A stretch of DNA of 53,256 nt from Anaerolineae bacterium (GCA_023151115.1 JAKLJP010000047.1:1-53256); one strand, 5' to 3'; numbered from the stretch's first letter, positions 40,682 to 49,302 are shown. A program made the numbers and translations. The notes: generated by a model from the sequence alone, not told the origin.

Positions 40682-41755
40682 ATGCGCGTCATCTATTCCG
40701 ACATCCACCGCCGGCACAACCCTCCCTTCGAGGTCATGGAAGGTGGTAACAAAATGCCCATCTTCGAGAGCCAGGAACGGCTGGATCGTATCCTGGCCGC
40801 GCTGGGTGAAACAGGCTGGGCCGACATCCACCCGCCGGAGGAGTTCGGGCTGGAGCCAATTCTGGCGGTGCATGCCCCCGATTACCTGGAATTTCTGCAA
40901 AACGGTTACGCCGAATGGCAAGCCCAGGGCGGGCAGTTGGACAATACCATGGACACCTCGACCCTGCTGGGCGGCACTTTTCCACCTCGCCGCGCCTCCC
41001 GCAAACCCCAAACCATCGCCGGGCGGGTGGGCTACTACACCTTCGACCTGAGCTGCCCCATCGTTGCCGGAACCTACGCCGCCGCCCTGGCTGCGGCCAA
41101 CTGCGCCCTGACCGGGGCCAAACTCATCCAGGCCGGCGAGCCGGCCGTTTTTGCCCTTTGCCGCCCCCCCGGCCACCACGCAGGCCGTGACTTCGCCGGC
41201 GGCTACTGCTACCTCAACAACGCCTGCATTGCGGCTAAATATCTTTCTTCCCCCCCTTTGGGGGGGATTGAGGGGGGGCCTCGCGTCGCCCTGCTCGACA
41301 TAGACTACCACTGCGGCAACGGCAGCCAGGACATCTTCTACGACTCCGCCGAAGTGCTGACCATCTCCCTCCACGCCGACCCCAACCACCAGTACCCCTA
41401 CTTCACCGGCTACGCCGACGAAACCGGCAGCGGCCCCGGGGTAGGCTACCACCGCAACTTTCCCCTACCCCCCGGCACAGGCGATGCCGCCTACCTGCAA
41501 CCCCTTGATGAAGCACTAGTTCTCATTCGCACCTTTGACCCCCGTTACTTGGTTTTGTCCTTCGGCGCCGATATCTTCGCCGGCGACCCGCTGGGCGATT
41601 TTGCCATCACCACCGAGGGCTTCGCCGCCATCGGTCAACGTATCGCCGGGCTTGGGCTGCCTACTTTGATTGTGATGGAGGGCGGGTATAATACAGAGGC
41701 GTTGGGACAGAATACCTGTGCATTTGTGGGGAAGTTTGAAAAAGTAAAGCGATAA
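40682..41755 (+). CDS. histone-deacetylase-family amidohydrolase (acetylpolyamine type)
   Basis: A 357-residue zinc hydrolase of the HDAC/acetylpolyamine amidohydrolase family. RPPGHHAGRDFAGGYCYLNN (from about 161) carries the catalytic His pair, LLDIDYHCGNG (about 204-214) the zinc Asp and His, and LSFGADIFAGDPLG the third zinc Asp. The usual second His of DxDxHHGNG is Cys here. An insertion of about ten residues (SSPPLGGIEGG, about 189-200) just before the zinc loop is encoded by a C-run/G-run inverted repeat. It follows the aminotransferase gene by 29 bp. The likely substrate is an N-acetylated polyamine or related amide. Confidence 0.9.
   Translation: MRVIYSDIHRRHNPPFEVMEGGNKMPIFESQERLDRILAALGETGWADIHPPEEFGLEPILAVHAPDYLEFLQNGYAEWQAQGGQLDNTMDTSTLLGGTFPPRRASRKPQTIAGRVGYYTFDLSCPIVAGTYAAALAAANCALTGAKLIQAGEPAVFALCRPPGHHAGRDFAGGYCYLNNACIAAKYLSSPPLGGIEGGPRVALLDIDYHCGNGSQDIFYDSAEVLTISLHADPNHQYPYFTGYADETGSGPGVGYHRNFPLPPGTGDAAYLQPLDEALVLIRTFDPRYLVLSFGADIFAGDPLGDFAITTEGFAAIGQRIAGLGLPTLIVMEGGYNTEALGQNTCAFVGKFEKVKR
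41249..41281. repeat. TTCCCCCC...GGGGATTGAGGGGG cassette in the amidohydrolase gene
   Basis: A C-run, a TTTG turn and a G-run, then ATTGAGGGGGGG. It is in frame and encodes the Pro/Gly-rich insertion. Confidence 0.75.
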
Positions 41756-41781
41756 ACAGAAATTATTGTAAGGAGTAAACT

Positions 41782-42462
41782 ATGCCCCAAAGAAAACAAT
41801 CACAAGGAGCATGTGTGTTTTGTGGCCGCGAAATGACCAAAGGCGGCCTGAGCAAACACCTCAAAACCTGTCCACAACGGCAGGAAGCGATCAAGGCGGC
41901 GGAGAAGGCCGACCCCAAGCAGCGGCTTTATCACCTGCAAATCCAGGATGCCTGGTCGCCGGATTTCTGGCTGCACGTGGAAATGAACGGCGGGGCTACC
42001 CTAAAGGAGTTGGACAAATATCTGCGGGCCATCTGGCTGGAATGCTGCGGCCATCTAAGCCGGTTTTCCATCGGCGGCTGGAGCGGCAACGAGATTCCGA
42101 TGAGCCGGAAGATTGAGCAGGTCTTCAGGCCGGGGGTAAAACTGACCCATATTTACGATTTCGGCACCTCCTCCGAAACGCTGGTCAAAGCGGTGGAGGT
42201 CAGAGAAGGCCAGCCGCTAACCAAACATCCCATCTATCTGATGGCCCGCAATCACATGCCCGAAGCCCTCTGCGCTGAGTGTGGTGAGCCGGCCGGCTGG
42301 CTGTGTATGGAGTGCTTGATTGAAGAGGGGGAGTGGGTTACTTTTTGTGAGAAGCACGCCCAGGAACACCCCCACGACGAGTACGGTGAGCCGATGCCTT
42401 TGGTCAACTCACCTCGGCTGGGCATGTGCGGCTACGATGGCCCGGCGGAGCCGCCTTATTAA
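41782..42462 (+). CDS. pRiA4b ORF-3-like protein with zinc-binding ends
   Basis: A 226-residue protein. The central part (about 50-150) matches the plasmid pRiA4b ORF-3-like fold seen in many bacteria: RLYHLQIQD, FWLHVEMNGGATLKELDKYLRAIWLECCGHLSRF, and HIYDFGTSSETLVKAVEVREG. The N-terminus has a C2HC-like finger (ACVFCGREMTKGGLSKHLKTC, about 11-31). The C-terminus has paired cysteines (ALCAECGEPAGWLCMECL) and a final His-rich zinc knuckle. Such proteins probably bind nucleic acid; the family function is not established. The ATG at 41782 is preceded by AAGGAG. Confidence 0.85.
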   Translation: MPQRKQSQGACVFCGREMTKGGLSKHLKTCPQRQEAIKAAEKADPKQRLYHLQIQDAWSPDFWLHVEMNGGATLKELDKYLRAIWLECCGHLSRFSIGGWSGNEIPMSRKIEQVFRPGVKLTHIYDFGTSSETLVKAVEVREGQPLTKHPIYLMARNHMPEALCAECGEPAGWLCMECLIEEGEWVTFCEKHAQEHPHDEYGEPMPLVNSPRLGMCGYDGPAEPPY

Positions 42463-42506
42463 AGCCTTGACTTGCTAAAAGATACTGGCTCAACCCAATC
42501 GTAAAT

Positions 42507-42650
42507 CTTATAACCTGAGTTCGGGATAAGGGTTTAGCTCACGGATGAACACGGATAAACACAGCTCAAAGCAAATTTTTAATCAAAATCTGTATGAATC
42601 CGTGAGCTATTTCCCCTCGTATTGTTTATCCCGAACTGAGGTTTATAACA
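42507..42650. repeat. nested palindrome upstream of rpe
   Basis: Outer arms AACCTGAGTTCGGGATA and TATCCCGAACTGAGGTTTATAA enclose inner arms AGCTCACGGATGAACACGGAT and ATCCGTGAGCT. The element fills the gap before rpe, and the upstream in-frame extension of rpe is translated from it. Confidence 0.8.
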
Positions 42651-42679
42651 ACTTGTCCCGTCAAAATGTGAGGACTACT

Positions 42680-43342
42680 ATGACCTACAAACTCGCTCCC
42701 TCCATTCTCACCGCCGACTTCACCCGGCTGGGGGCGCAAATTCAAGAAGCCGAGGCGGCCGGAGTGGATTGGATCCACCTTGACATTATGGACGGCCATT
42801 TTGTGCCCAACCTCAGCTTTGGGCCGCTGCTGGTACGCGCAATCCGTTCTGTCACCAAGCTAACGCTCGACGCGCATTTGATGATCGAACAGCCGGACCG
42901 CTACCTGGCCGATTTTGCCGAGGCCGGAGCCGACCGGATGACCGTCCACGTGGAAACCTGCCCGCACCTGCACCGCACTATCCAGCAGATCAAAGAACTG
43001 GGCTGCAAAGCCGGCGTGACCCTCAACCCGGCCACGCCTTTATCCGCCCTGGAAGAAATTCTGCCGGAAGTAGACCTGGTGCTGATCATGTCGGTCAACC
43101 CCGGTTTTGGCGGGCAAAAATACATCCCGGCCAGCACCGCCAAAATTGCCCAGCTGCGGGCTATGCTCGACATGCTCAACTCCCCGGCTGAAATAGAAGT
43201 GGACGGCGGCATCAATACCGACACCATCGCCGAAGTCGTTGGGGCCGGGGCGACGGTATTGGTCGTCGGTTCGGCCATCTTCAACGACCGCGCCCCCATC
43301 ACCGAAAATGTGCGAAAGTTGAGGGAAAGCGCAAGGAACTGA
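42680..43342 (+). CDS. rpe: ribulose-phosphate 3-epimerase
   Basis: Rpe interconverts ribulose 5-phosphate and xylulose 5-phosphate in the pentose phosphate pathway. The 220-residue TIM barrel has LAPSILTADF at its start, VDWIHLDIMDGHFVPNLSFG with the metal His/Asp, DAHLMIEQPDRYL, VLIMSVNPGFGGQKYIP, and VDGGINTDT. The ATG at 42680 has GTGAGG upstream; a frame to 42545 is made from the palindrome upstream and is rejected. The last codons (RKLRESARN) fall in a GAGGGAACT-type cassette, so the C-terminus may be altered. Confidence 0.96.
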   Translation: MTYKLAPSILTADFTRLGAQIQEAEAAGVDWIHLDIMDGHFVPNLSFGPLLVRAIRSVTKLTLDAHLMIEQPDRYLADFAEAGADRMTVHVETCPHLHRTIQQIKELGCKAGVTLNPATPLSALEEILPEVDLVLIMSVNPGFGGQKYIPASTAKIAQLRAMLDMLNSPAEIEVDGGINTDTIAEVVGAGATVLVVGSAIFNDRAPITENVRKLRESARN

Positions 43343-43412
43343 GGGAACTTGAGGGAACTAAGGGAACTCAGAAAATCAGTTCCTTCAGTTCCTTTAGTTC
43401 CCTCAATTCCTT
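43318..43412. repeat. GAGGGAACT-type inverted cassette at the rpe 3' end
   Basis: Units of CTGAGGGAA, CTTGAGGGAA, CTAAGGGAA face CAGTTCCTTCAGTTCCT and CCCTCAATTCC. It covers the last rpe codons and ends 4 bp before the convergent SIMPL gene stop. Confidence 0.85.
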
Positions 43413-43415
43413 TTC

Positions 43416-44210
43416 CTATTCCAGCCCAAAACTGGCACTGACCTCCGCTCTCACCACAATTTGGCCCACACTAATCGGCGTCTCATCGGACATAGGCTGC
43501 TCGCTGGTGGCATTTTGGACCACATTCTGGCTCCACATAGCCCGGTCGCGCCCAGCCCACCACGAGCCATTGTAATACGACCAGCTATTCTCGCTGATGT
43601 TGAGCACGCACCCGGTCTGCGTTCCGCCTGCGCCGGCCAGCAGCGCCGCTTTTTCGGTGGCGGCTTGCATCGCCAGTTTCCGGGCCTCGTCTCGATAGCG
43701 GCGCAGTTGACTGGTATAGAACTGCACCTCGCGCACCTCATTGGCCCCGGCCTTGAGCGCGGCGATGAGCACCTCCCCTGTTTGGCTCACATCATCAAGC
43801 GTAATCCCCACCACATTACTAATCCGGTAGCCTTCAATGCGCATTGTCTCGTAATCCACGTAAATCGGCTGGACCAGATAGTAGTCCGTGGCTATGTCCT
43901 TATCGGCCACCCCCAGTTGGCGCACCGCCGCAATGATATTCTTGATGGCTGCCGTGTTTTCCGCTTCTACTTCCTCCGGAGTCGGCGCGGTAGACGTGAC
44001 TCCCAGTTGCAGCAGCGCCCGGTCGGGGGTGACATTGATCGCCGCCGCCCCGCTCACCTGGACCGTGCGGGTGTTGTCACACGCCTTATTTGACTCCGCC
44101 AGCGCGACCGGCAGGGCCGGCGACGCCTGGCCCCAAGTCAGATGCAGGACGACTATCCCTCCGGCGATAACGCTCAAGGTTGTGGTCAGAATTTGTGAAA
44201 GTGATTTCAT
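43416..44210 (-). CDS. SIMPL-domain secreted protein, copy 1
   Basis: A 264-residue extracytoplasmic protein with a signal/anchor helix (about 8-25). The rest is a SIMPL (DUF541) domain: VQVSGAAAINVTPDRALLQLGVTS, IKNIIAAVRQLGVADKDIATDYYLVQPIY, YRISNVVGITLDDVSQTGEVLIAALKAGANEVREVQFY, and DEARKLAMQAATEKAALLAG. SIMPL proteins form oligomers at the cell surface and are linked to stress, but their function is not firmly known. A second SIMPL gene lies at 47137-47907 across a two-component system. The ATG is at 44210. Confidence 0.9.
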   Translation of the reverse strand: MKSLSQILTTTLSVIAGGIVVLHLTWGQASPALPVALAESNKACDNTRTVQVSGAAAINVTPDRALLQLGVTSTAPTPEEVEAENTAAIKNIIAAVRQLGVADKDIATDYYLVQPIYVDYETMRIEGYRISNVVGITLDDVSQTGEVLIAALKAGANEVREVQFYTSQLRRYRDEARKLAMQAATEKAALLAGAGGTQTGCVLNISENSWSYYNGSWWAGRDRAMWSQNVVQNATSEQPMSDETPISVGQIVVRAEVSASFGLE

Positions 44211-44267
44211 GGTATTTTCTCCTGGCTATAAGTATGGGTATTATCGTGTTTCAGAAAAATCTTCGTC

Positions 44268-44340
44268 GCTAAAACAGGTAACAAGGTAGCAGGTAGCAGG
44301 GTAACGGATTGCTACCTTGCTACCCTGCTACCTTGATTAT
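44268..44340. repeat. AGCAGGTAGCAGGGTAAC inverted cassette
   Basis: AGGTAACAAGGTAGCAGGT units face TGCTACCTTGCTACCCTGC. It lies between the kinase gene and SIMPL copy 1. Confidence 0.82.
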
Positions 44341-44419
44341 TGAGAACGAATTTTTCTGGACACTTATACTTAAACGATACCTCGGCTCAAAGGCAGGAAC
44401 GTGACAAAACGGAGGCAGT

Positions 44420-45910
44420 TCAGGGGCAAATGGGGGCGGCGGGCAGCCAGAAGGTAACGGTTGTACCCTGCCCTTCGACGCTGTGGGCGGTGATGCGCCC
44501 GTTGTGGGCCAGAATCAGGGCACGGGCAATGGCCAAGCCCAGGCCGCTGTTGCCCAAGCTGCGGCTGCGGGCCGGGTCGGCCCGGTAGAAACGCTCAAAA
44601 ATAAAGGGCAAATGCTCCGCCGGAATGCCGGGACCGCTGTCCGTGACCGTACAGCGAAGCTGATCTGCTTCCGGCGCAACCGTAACCGTGACCTCACCCT
44701 CCGGCGACGAGTGACGGATGGCGTTGTCCAGCAAATTATCCAGCACTTGAGCCAGCCGGTCTGCATCGGCCCAGGCAAGTACAGCCGGGCTTTCCCCCGC
44801 CTCGACCACGCGCAGACGAACTTGTCGCGGCGCGGCCAGAGCGGTCAAGTGCTCCACCCGGCGGCGAACCAGATCGGTCAGGGCCAGCGGTTGGGGCTGC
44901 AACCGGAGCGTCCCGGCATCGGCGCGGGTCAGTACCAACAAATCGTTGACCAGCCGGATGAGCCGTTCCGTTTCGGCGGCCAGGGAGGCTAAAAACCGAT
45001 CACGGGCGGGCAGGTCGTCCACCGCCCCATCTTGCAGCGTTTCAATCGTTCCCTTGAGCGCCGTGAGGGGCGTCCGCAGTTCATGGCTCACATCAGCAAT
45101 AAAGGCGGCTTTGAGCTGATCGGCCTGGCGCAGACTGGCTGTCATGGCATTAAAAGCACGGGCCAGATGGCGCAGGTCGGTAATCAAGGTCTCTTCCGGG
45201 GCGGTCCTGCTCAAATCCCCGGTGGCTACAGCAGTCGCCGCCTCGCCCAACTCACGCAGCGGGCCGGAAATCCGCCGGGCCAGCCACCAGCCGACGCCTG
45301 TCGCCAGGAGAACCGCGCCGACCAAGACGCCGGCCAACTGCCAGCGCACACTTCCCGGCAGCGTAGACAGGCTAGTATCCGGCAGTGGACTGGCCAGGTA
45401 AACCAGGCGCGCCACCCGGCCATCTGCCGCCTTCACCGGGGCGGCGGCATACAAAACCTGTCGTCCGCCCGCTACCTCCACCCGGCGAATCGCTGTTGCC
45501 GGCTGGCCGGCCAACGCCTGGGCAATTTCGGGCCGGCTTAACAACTCCTCCGGCGAAACCAGTCCGGCGGCATTTTGGGCCAGGGCAGGCAGCGGAGCTA
45601 CCGCCGCCTGCGCCAGCATAGGAGCGGCAGGCAGGTCTATCACTACCGCACCCTCGGCTTCGATAAGCCGGGTGTGAATACCGGGGACAACATTGGCTAA
45701 TTGAGAGTAAGGCTCACCAGCCTCGACAGGCAAGGATTCGGTGAGGGGTAACGAGGCCGCTACAAGCTGCGCTTGGGCTAATAAGTTGGCCTTTTGAGTG
45801 TCAAGGTATAACCGTTCCACGGCCAGCCAGGCCAGTGGCGTGGCCAGGCCAATCCCCACCAAAATAACGACCAGGTAGGTCAGGGTGAGATGAACCCGCA
45901 GTGAGGTCAC
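44420..45910 (-). CDS. two-component sensor histidine kinase
   Basis: A 496-residue membrane kinase. Two transmembrane helices (about 8-30 and 190-210) enclose an extracytoplasmic sensor domain of about 160 residues with no recognised ligand motif. HAMP (about 211-263), then a HisKA domain with the phospho-accepting His276 in SHELRTPLTALKG, N-box DNLLDNAIRHS, G1 DSGPGIPAE and G2 SLGNSGLGLAIAR. It overlaps the response regulator gene by 4 nt (ATGA) and is transcribed with it. The closest known layout is PhoR/BaeS-type. The signal cannot be told. Confidence 0.93.
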   Translation of the reverse strand: MTSLRVHLTLTYLVVILVGIGLATPLAWLAVERLYLDTQKANLLAQAQLVAASLPLTESLPVEAGEPYSQLANVVPGIHTRLIEAEGAVVIDLPAAPMLAQAAVAPLPALAQNAAGLVSPEELLSRPEIAQALAGQPATAIRRVEVAGGRQVLYAAAPVKAADGRVARLVYLASPLPDTSLSTLPGSVRWQLAGVLVGAVLLATGVGWWLARRISGPLRELGEAATAVATGDLSRTAPEETLITDLRHLARAFNAMTASLRQADQLKAAFIADVSHELRTPLTALKGTIETLQDGAVDDLPARDRFLASLAAETERLIRLVNDLLVLTRADAGTLRLQPQPLALTDLVRRRVEHLTALAAPRQVRLRVVEAGESPAVLAWADADRLAQVLDNLLDNAIRHSSPEGEVTVTVAPEADQLRCTVTDSGPGIPAEHLPFIFERFYRADPARSRSLGNSGLGLAIARALILAHNGRITAHSVEGQGTTVTFWLPAAPICP

Positions 45911-46611
45911 GACTTATCACTCCGCTGAAGCTTATAGCCAATACCGCGCACAGCGACGATGGCATCGGCGGGTGGGTTGGCGGCGCGTAGCTTGGCCCGC
46001 AGTCGTTTGATGGCGCTGTCTACCGCCCGGTCATCGCCGGGGTAATCATAACCCCAAACCTGCTGGAGAAGCTGCTCGCGGGAGAGCACCCGGCCGGTGT
46101 GGTCCAGCAGAGTATGCAGCAGGTCAAATTCCAGCCGGGTCAAATCGAGCAGCGTAGATTGAACCCAAGCTTCGCGCTGTTCCACCTTCAGGGTCAGGCC
46201 ACCGGGGCCAATTAAGCGCGGGGGCGGCGCTCCTTCGGATGCAGAAGCAGCCACCCGGCGCAAAACGGCTTTGATGCGAGCCATGAGTTCGCGCACGCTG
46301 AACGGTTTGCAGATGTAGTCGTCCGCACCCAATTCCAGCCCCACCACCCGATCCACCTCTTCGTCGCGGGCGGTGAGCATAATAATCGGGATTTGGCTGG
46401 TGCGGCGCAGCTCGCGGCACACGTCCAGGCCGTCTACTTCGGGCAGCATCAAATCCAGCAAAATCAAATCGGGTTGGTTGTCGTGGGCCAGGCGTAGAGC
46501 CGTGCGGCCATCCACAGCGGTCAAAACTTCGTAGTTGGCCCGGCGCAAATTGTAGACCAGCATCTCGAGCACCGCCGGTTCGTCGTCTACCACCAGAATG
46601 TGTGGGGGCAT
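45907..46611 (-). CDS. OmpR/PhoB-type response regulator
   Basis: A 234-residue response regulator. The receiver domain has the acidic pair VDDE, phospho-acceptor Asp53 in LILLDLMLPEVDG, the conserved Thr in IIMLTARDE and Lys in ICKPFSV. The C-terminal winged helix of OmpR type is seen in LTRLEFDLLHTLLDHTGRVLSREQLLQQVWGYDY and VDSAIKRLRAKL. It is the first gene of the pair and overlaps the kinase gene by 4 nt. Targets are unknown, but the SIMPL genes on either side are natural candidates. Confidence 0.94.
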   Translation of the reverse strand: MPPHILVVDDEPAVLEMLVYNLRRANYEVLTAVDGRTALRLAHDNQPDLILLDLMLPEVDGLDVCRELRRTSQIPIIMLTARDEEVDRVVGLELGADDYICKPFSVRELMARIKAVLRRVAASASEGAPPPRLIGPGGLTLKVEQREAWVQSTLLDLTRLEFDLLHTLLDHTGRVLSREQLLQQVWGYDYPGDDRAVDSAIKRLRAKLRAANPPADAIVAVRGIGYKLQRSDKS

Positions 46612-46643
46612 GATTACCTCGCAGGTTGTTCACAAAAAACAAT

Positions 46644-46698
46644 GTGATGCGTGAAACGTGATGCGTAAAAACTCACGTATCACGCATCACGTTTCATA
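46644..46698. repeat. GTGATGCGTGAAAC inverted cassette
   Basis: GTGATGCGTGAAACGTGATG faces CGTATCACGCATCACGTTTC, upstream of the response regulator gene. Confidence 0.82.
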
Positions 46699-46965
46699 AC
46701 GCCTCGTCCAGGTCAAATCCTACTCTCTTTCATTATACCTCAGAATTGTGGCAGGATGGTGTCAAAAGCGGGTTAATTTGGTCCGGCCAAAATTTGAAAA
46801 CAGATGGTTTCGGGTTACATTTAACATTGTAGCTGTCCCTTAACCTACGTAATGCCGTCATGCCAACCATCAGCCGGGCATGGGGGATGGAGCCAGCAAA
46901 ATGATCGTAATCGGGTTATTATCAAATTATTCAGGTGTGACCCACATAGATTGGCAATTGGGTTT

Positions 46966-46993
46966 GGAAAAGCCAAAGCAAGCTTTGGACTCC
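46966..46993. repeat. decayed REP-like palindrome
   Basis: GGAAAAGCCAAAGC-AA-GCTTTGGACTCC, an imperfect form of the palindrome at 48109-48137 and similar to the RAYT-linked palindrome. Confidence 0.5.
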
Positions 46994-47136
46994 ATCTCTA
47001 ACTCAAAGTGGACACACCCAAATTATTCAGAACTGAGGTAATTGGTTGGCCTGGGGTTGGAACTTTTTGAACTTAACCATCGTCTAAAACACGGTCAGTT
47101 ATTGACCCAATAAATTATCCTAAAAGGAGAGCACCG

Positions 47137-47907
47137 ATGTTAAAAATTAAATATCAATCTATTGCAGTGGGGGCGGCAATCGCTGCCGTTATGTTAGTGG
47201 CCGGCGGGCTGGTGGTCAGCCTGACCGGAGTCGGGCTGCCAGCAAGTGAGGCTCAGGCCCAGGCCAATGTACCGGCTGCGCCGCGTACTATCACCGTTGT
47301 GGGTGAAGGTAAAGTCAGAGTCAAACCCGATATTGCTCAGGCCAGTATCGGCGTGGAAGTCATCAATGGCGATGTCAAACAGGCCAGCGCCGATGCTACG
47401 GCCACTATGGAAAAGCTGCTGGAAGCCTTGAAAGCGCAGGGCGTGGCCGAAAACGACATTCAAACCTCGTACTTCAATGTCTGGGTCGAGCGGCCTTACT
47501 CGCCAGAAGGAACACCTTCCACCGAAGCGCTCTATCACGTTAGCAACACGGTCAATGTGACCATTCGTGATTTGAGTAAGGTGGCGACCACCTTGGGCGC
47601 GGCCATCGAAGCCGGGGCCAACACGGTCAACAGTGTCAACTTTAGTGTGGCCGACCCGTCGGAGTTGGAAATCCAGGCCCGCCAGCAGGCCATCGAAAAA
47701 GCCCTGGCCAAAGCGCAGGAACTGGCCGGCCTGAATAACGTTACCCTGGGTGAAGTGGTCAGTGTAAGCGAGTTAACGCCGGCCGTCATCCCCCTCTACG
47801 ATACCGCCAGCTACGCTCAGGGCGTTGGCGGCGGCGGGGTTGGCCCCATTTCCCCCGGCGAGGTTGAAGTGAGCGTCCAGTTGGAAGTGGCTTACGCCAT
47901 TCAGTAA
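47137..47907 (+). CDS. SIMPL-domain secreted protein, copy 2
   Basis: A 256-residue protein with an N-terminal hydrophobic signal (about 10-33) and a SIMPL domain: ITVVGEGKVRVKPDIAQASIGVEVINGD, MEKLLEALKAQGVAENDIQTSYFNVW, YHVSNTVNVTIRDLSKVATTLGAAIEAGANTVNSVNF, then ARQQAIEKALAKAQELAGL and a C-terminal VEVSVQLEVAYAIQ. The sequence follows the SIMPL pattern more closely than copy 1. It is on the opposite side of the two-component system. The start at 47137 has AAAGGAGAG upstream. Confidence 0.92.
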   Translation: MLKIKYQSIAVGAAIAAVMLVAGGLVVSLTGVGLPASEAQAQANVPAAPRTITVVGEGKVRVKPDIAQASIGVEVINGDVKQASADATATMEKLLEALKAQGVAENDIQTSYFNVWVERPYSPEGTPSTEALYHVSNTVNVTIRDLSKVATTLGAAIEAGANTVNSVNFSVADPSELEIQARQQAIEKALAKAQELAGLNNVTLGEVVSVSELTPAVIPLYDTASYAQGVGGGGVGPISPGEVEVSVQLEVAYAIQ

Positions 47908-47916
47908 TACTTTTTA

Positions 47917-47961
47917 GGAGATTAGAGATTGGAGATTTTTTACCTCTAATCTCTAATCTCT
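47917..47961. repeat. GAGATTAGAGATTG inverted cassette
   Basis: GGAGATTAGAGATTGGAGATT faces CTCTAATCTCTAATCTC just after SIMPL copy 2. Confidence 0.82.
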
Positions 47962-48046
47962 GGCATCCACCAATTCTTTACAGGCGATTACCAAATAGTT
48001 CAACTGAACCGACTGTTATTGCGACAACGCTAAAAGTGATTATAGT

Positions 48047-48084
48047 ATAGTGCCGGAAGCACAGTGCTTCCGGCACTATTTTTT
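48047..48084 (+). terminator. 33-bp palindrome with T-run
   Basis: ATAGTGCCGGAAGCAC, one A, then its exact complement, followed by TTTTT. It reads as an intrinsic terminator for SIMPL copy 2; its core also resembles REP-type palindromes. Confidence 0.7.
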
Positions 48085-48108
48085 CTCAGTTCATCATCAT
48101 AAATCTCT

Positions 48109-48137
48109 GGAGTGCCAAAGCTAAGCTTTGGCACTCC
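48109..48137. repeat. REP-like palindrome GGAGTGCCAAAGC
   Basis: GGAGTGCCAAAGC, TAA, and its exact complement. It is similar to the core of the RAYT-adjacent palindrome at 17789-17820. It lies upstream of the ATP-grasp ligase gene. Confidence 0.65.
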
Positions 48138-48164
48138 CTTAAACTATTTTGAGGAAACAAACCG

Positions 48165-49223
48165 ATGCATGTCGCCCTTTTAGCCAACTTAAAAAAGAAC
48201 GCCCCCACCTGGCCGGGCATGTCGCCCGACTATTGGGACGACCTGGACTCCGAGGAAACCATTGACGCCATCAGCGCGGCCCTGGCCGCGGGGGGGCACA
48301 GAGTGACCTTTCTGGAAGGCGATGCCACCTTGTACGATACCCTGCGCCAAACCAAGCCCGATATTTGTTTCAACATCTGCGAGGGCCACTTTGGCGATGG
48401 CCGCGAGGCTCAGATTCCGGCCCTATTGGAGATGCTGCGCATCCCCTACACCGGCTCGCGGGTGCTGACCCTGGCCCTGGCCCTGGACAAGCCTATGACA
48501 AAGCGGGTGTTGACCTATCACGATTTGCCGACCCCGCCTTTTCAGACCTTTGAACGAGTCAATGAGCCGCTTGATCCTGCGTTGAAGTTTCCCCTGTTTG
48601 TCAAGCCCAGCCGGGAAGGCACCGGCATGGGCGTCAGCGCCGATTCGATTGTGCATCATGAGGAGCAACTGCGGGTCCAGCTTCAGCGCACCTTTGAACG
48701 CTACAATCAGCCAGCCCTCGTCGAGCATTACATCGAAGGCCGCGAGGTGACAGTCGGCGTGGTGGGCAATCTGACCGGCCCGGTGGCCCGGCGCGTGCCC
48801 GACGACGAATCCGCCCCGCGCATCTTACGCGGCCTGGATTTGCTGCCGCCGCTGGAGGTCAACATGGCCGCCTATCCGGAGGAAGAAGCGGGGATTTATA
48901 CCAGCCGCATTAAGGTGGAACTGGCCCATGAGTTTCACTATCTCTGCCCGGCCCCGCTGACCGAAGCCCTAATTGAGGATTTGAACTGGTACACTGCCGC
49001 CACCTTCCGGGTGATTGGCTGCTGCGATGTGGCCCGTGTAGATTTCCGGCTGGACGCCAGCGACAATGACCGGCCTTACATCCTGGAAGTCAACCCCCTG
49101 CCCGGCCTGAACCCCGGCTATTCCGATCTCTGCCTCGAAGCGACCGCCTACGGCTGGAGCTACGAGGAACTGGTCAACCGGATTTTGGATGAAGCCATCA
49201 AGCGGCACGGGCTAAAACAGTGA
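48165..49223 (+). CDS. D-alanine-D-alanine ligase-like ATP-grasp enzyme
   Basis: A 352-residue ATP-grasp ligase. It has NICEGHFGDGREAQIPALLEMLRIPYTGS, typical of Ddl-like proteins, the ATP-binding FPLFVKPSREGTGMGVS, and the metal/ATP site VDFRLD...ILEVNPLPGLNPGYSD. The fold and length match D-Ala-D-Ala ligases, but many Ddl-like genes outside cell-wall clusters join other amino acids, and no mur genes are near. The ATG at 48165 follows GAGGAAA. The substrate is open. Confidence 0.85.
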   Translation: MHVALLANLKKNAPTWPGMSPDYWDDLDSEETIDAISAALAAGGHRVTFLEGDATLYDTLRQTKPDICFNICEGHFGDGREAQIPALLEMLRIPYTGSRVLTLALALDKPMTKRVLTYHDLPTPPFQTFERVNEPLDPALKFPLFVKPSREGTGMGVSADSIVHHEEQLRVQLQRTFERYNQPALVEHYIEGREVTVGVVGNLTGPVARRVPDDESAPRILRGLDLLPPLEVNMAAYPEEEAGIYTSRIKVELAHEFHYLCPAPLTEALIEDLNWYTAATFRVIGCCDVARVDFRLDASDNDRPYILEVNPLPGLNPGYSDLCLEATAYGWSYEELVNRILDEAIKRHGLKQ

Positions 49224-49302
49224 ACAGTAGTCAGTAGCCAGATGCCAGTAGTCAGAAAAGTCTGTCTGACTACTGGCTACTGATTACTGACTTCTGTCTA
49301 CT
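49220..49302. repeat. GTAGTCA 7-nt inverted cassette
   Basis: AGTAGTCAGTAGCCAGATGC units face CTGACTACTGGCTACTGA units between the convergent ligase and hydrolase genes; it touches both 3' ends. Confidence 0.85.

Larger units (their letters stand above)
46612..47136. other. 525-bp divergent intergenic region
   Basis: I see no gene. It contains a GTGATGCGTGAAAC-type inverted cassette at 46644-46698, a decayed palindrome at 46966-46993 and A/T-rich sequence; the promoters of the two-component system (minus) and SIMPL copy 2 (plus) must lie here. A Shine-Dalgarno AAAGGAGAG precedes the SIMPL ATG. Confidence 0.55.
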
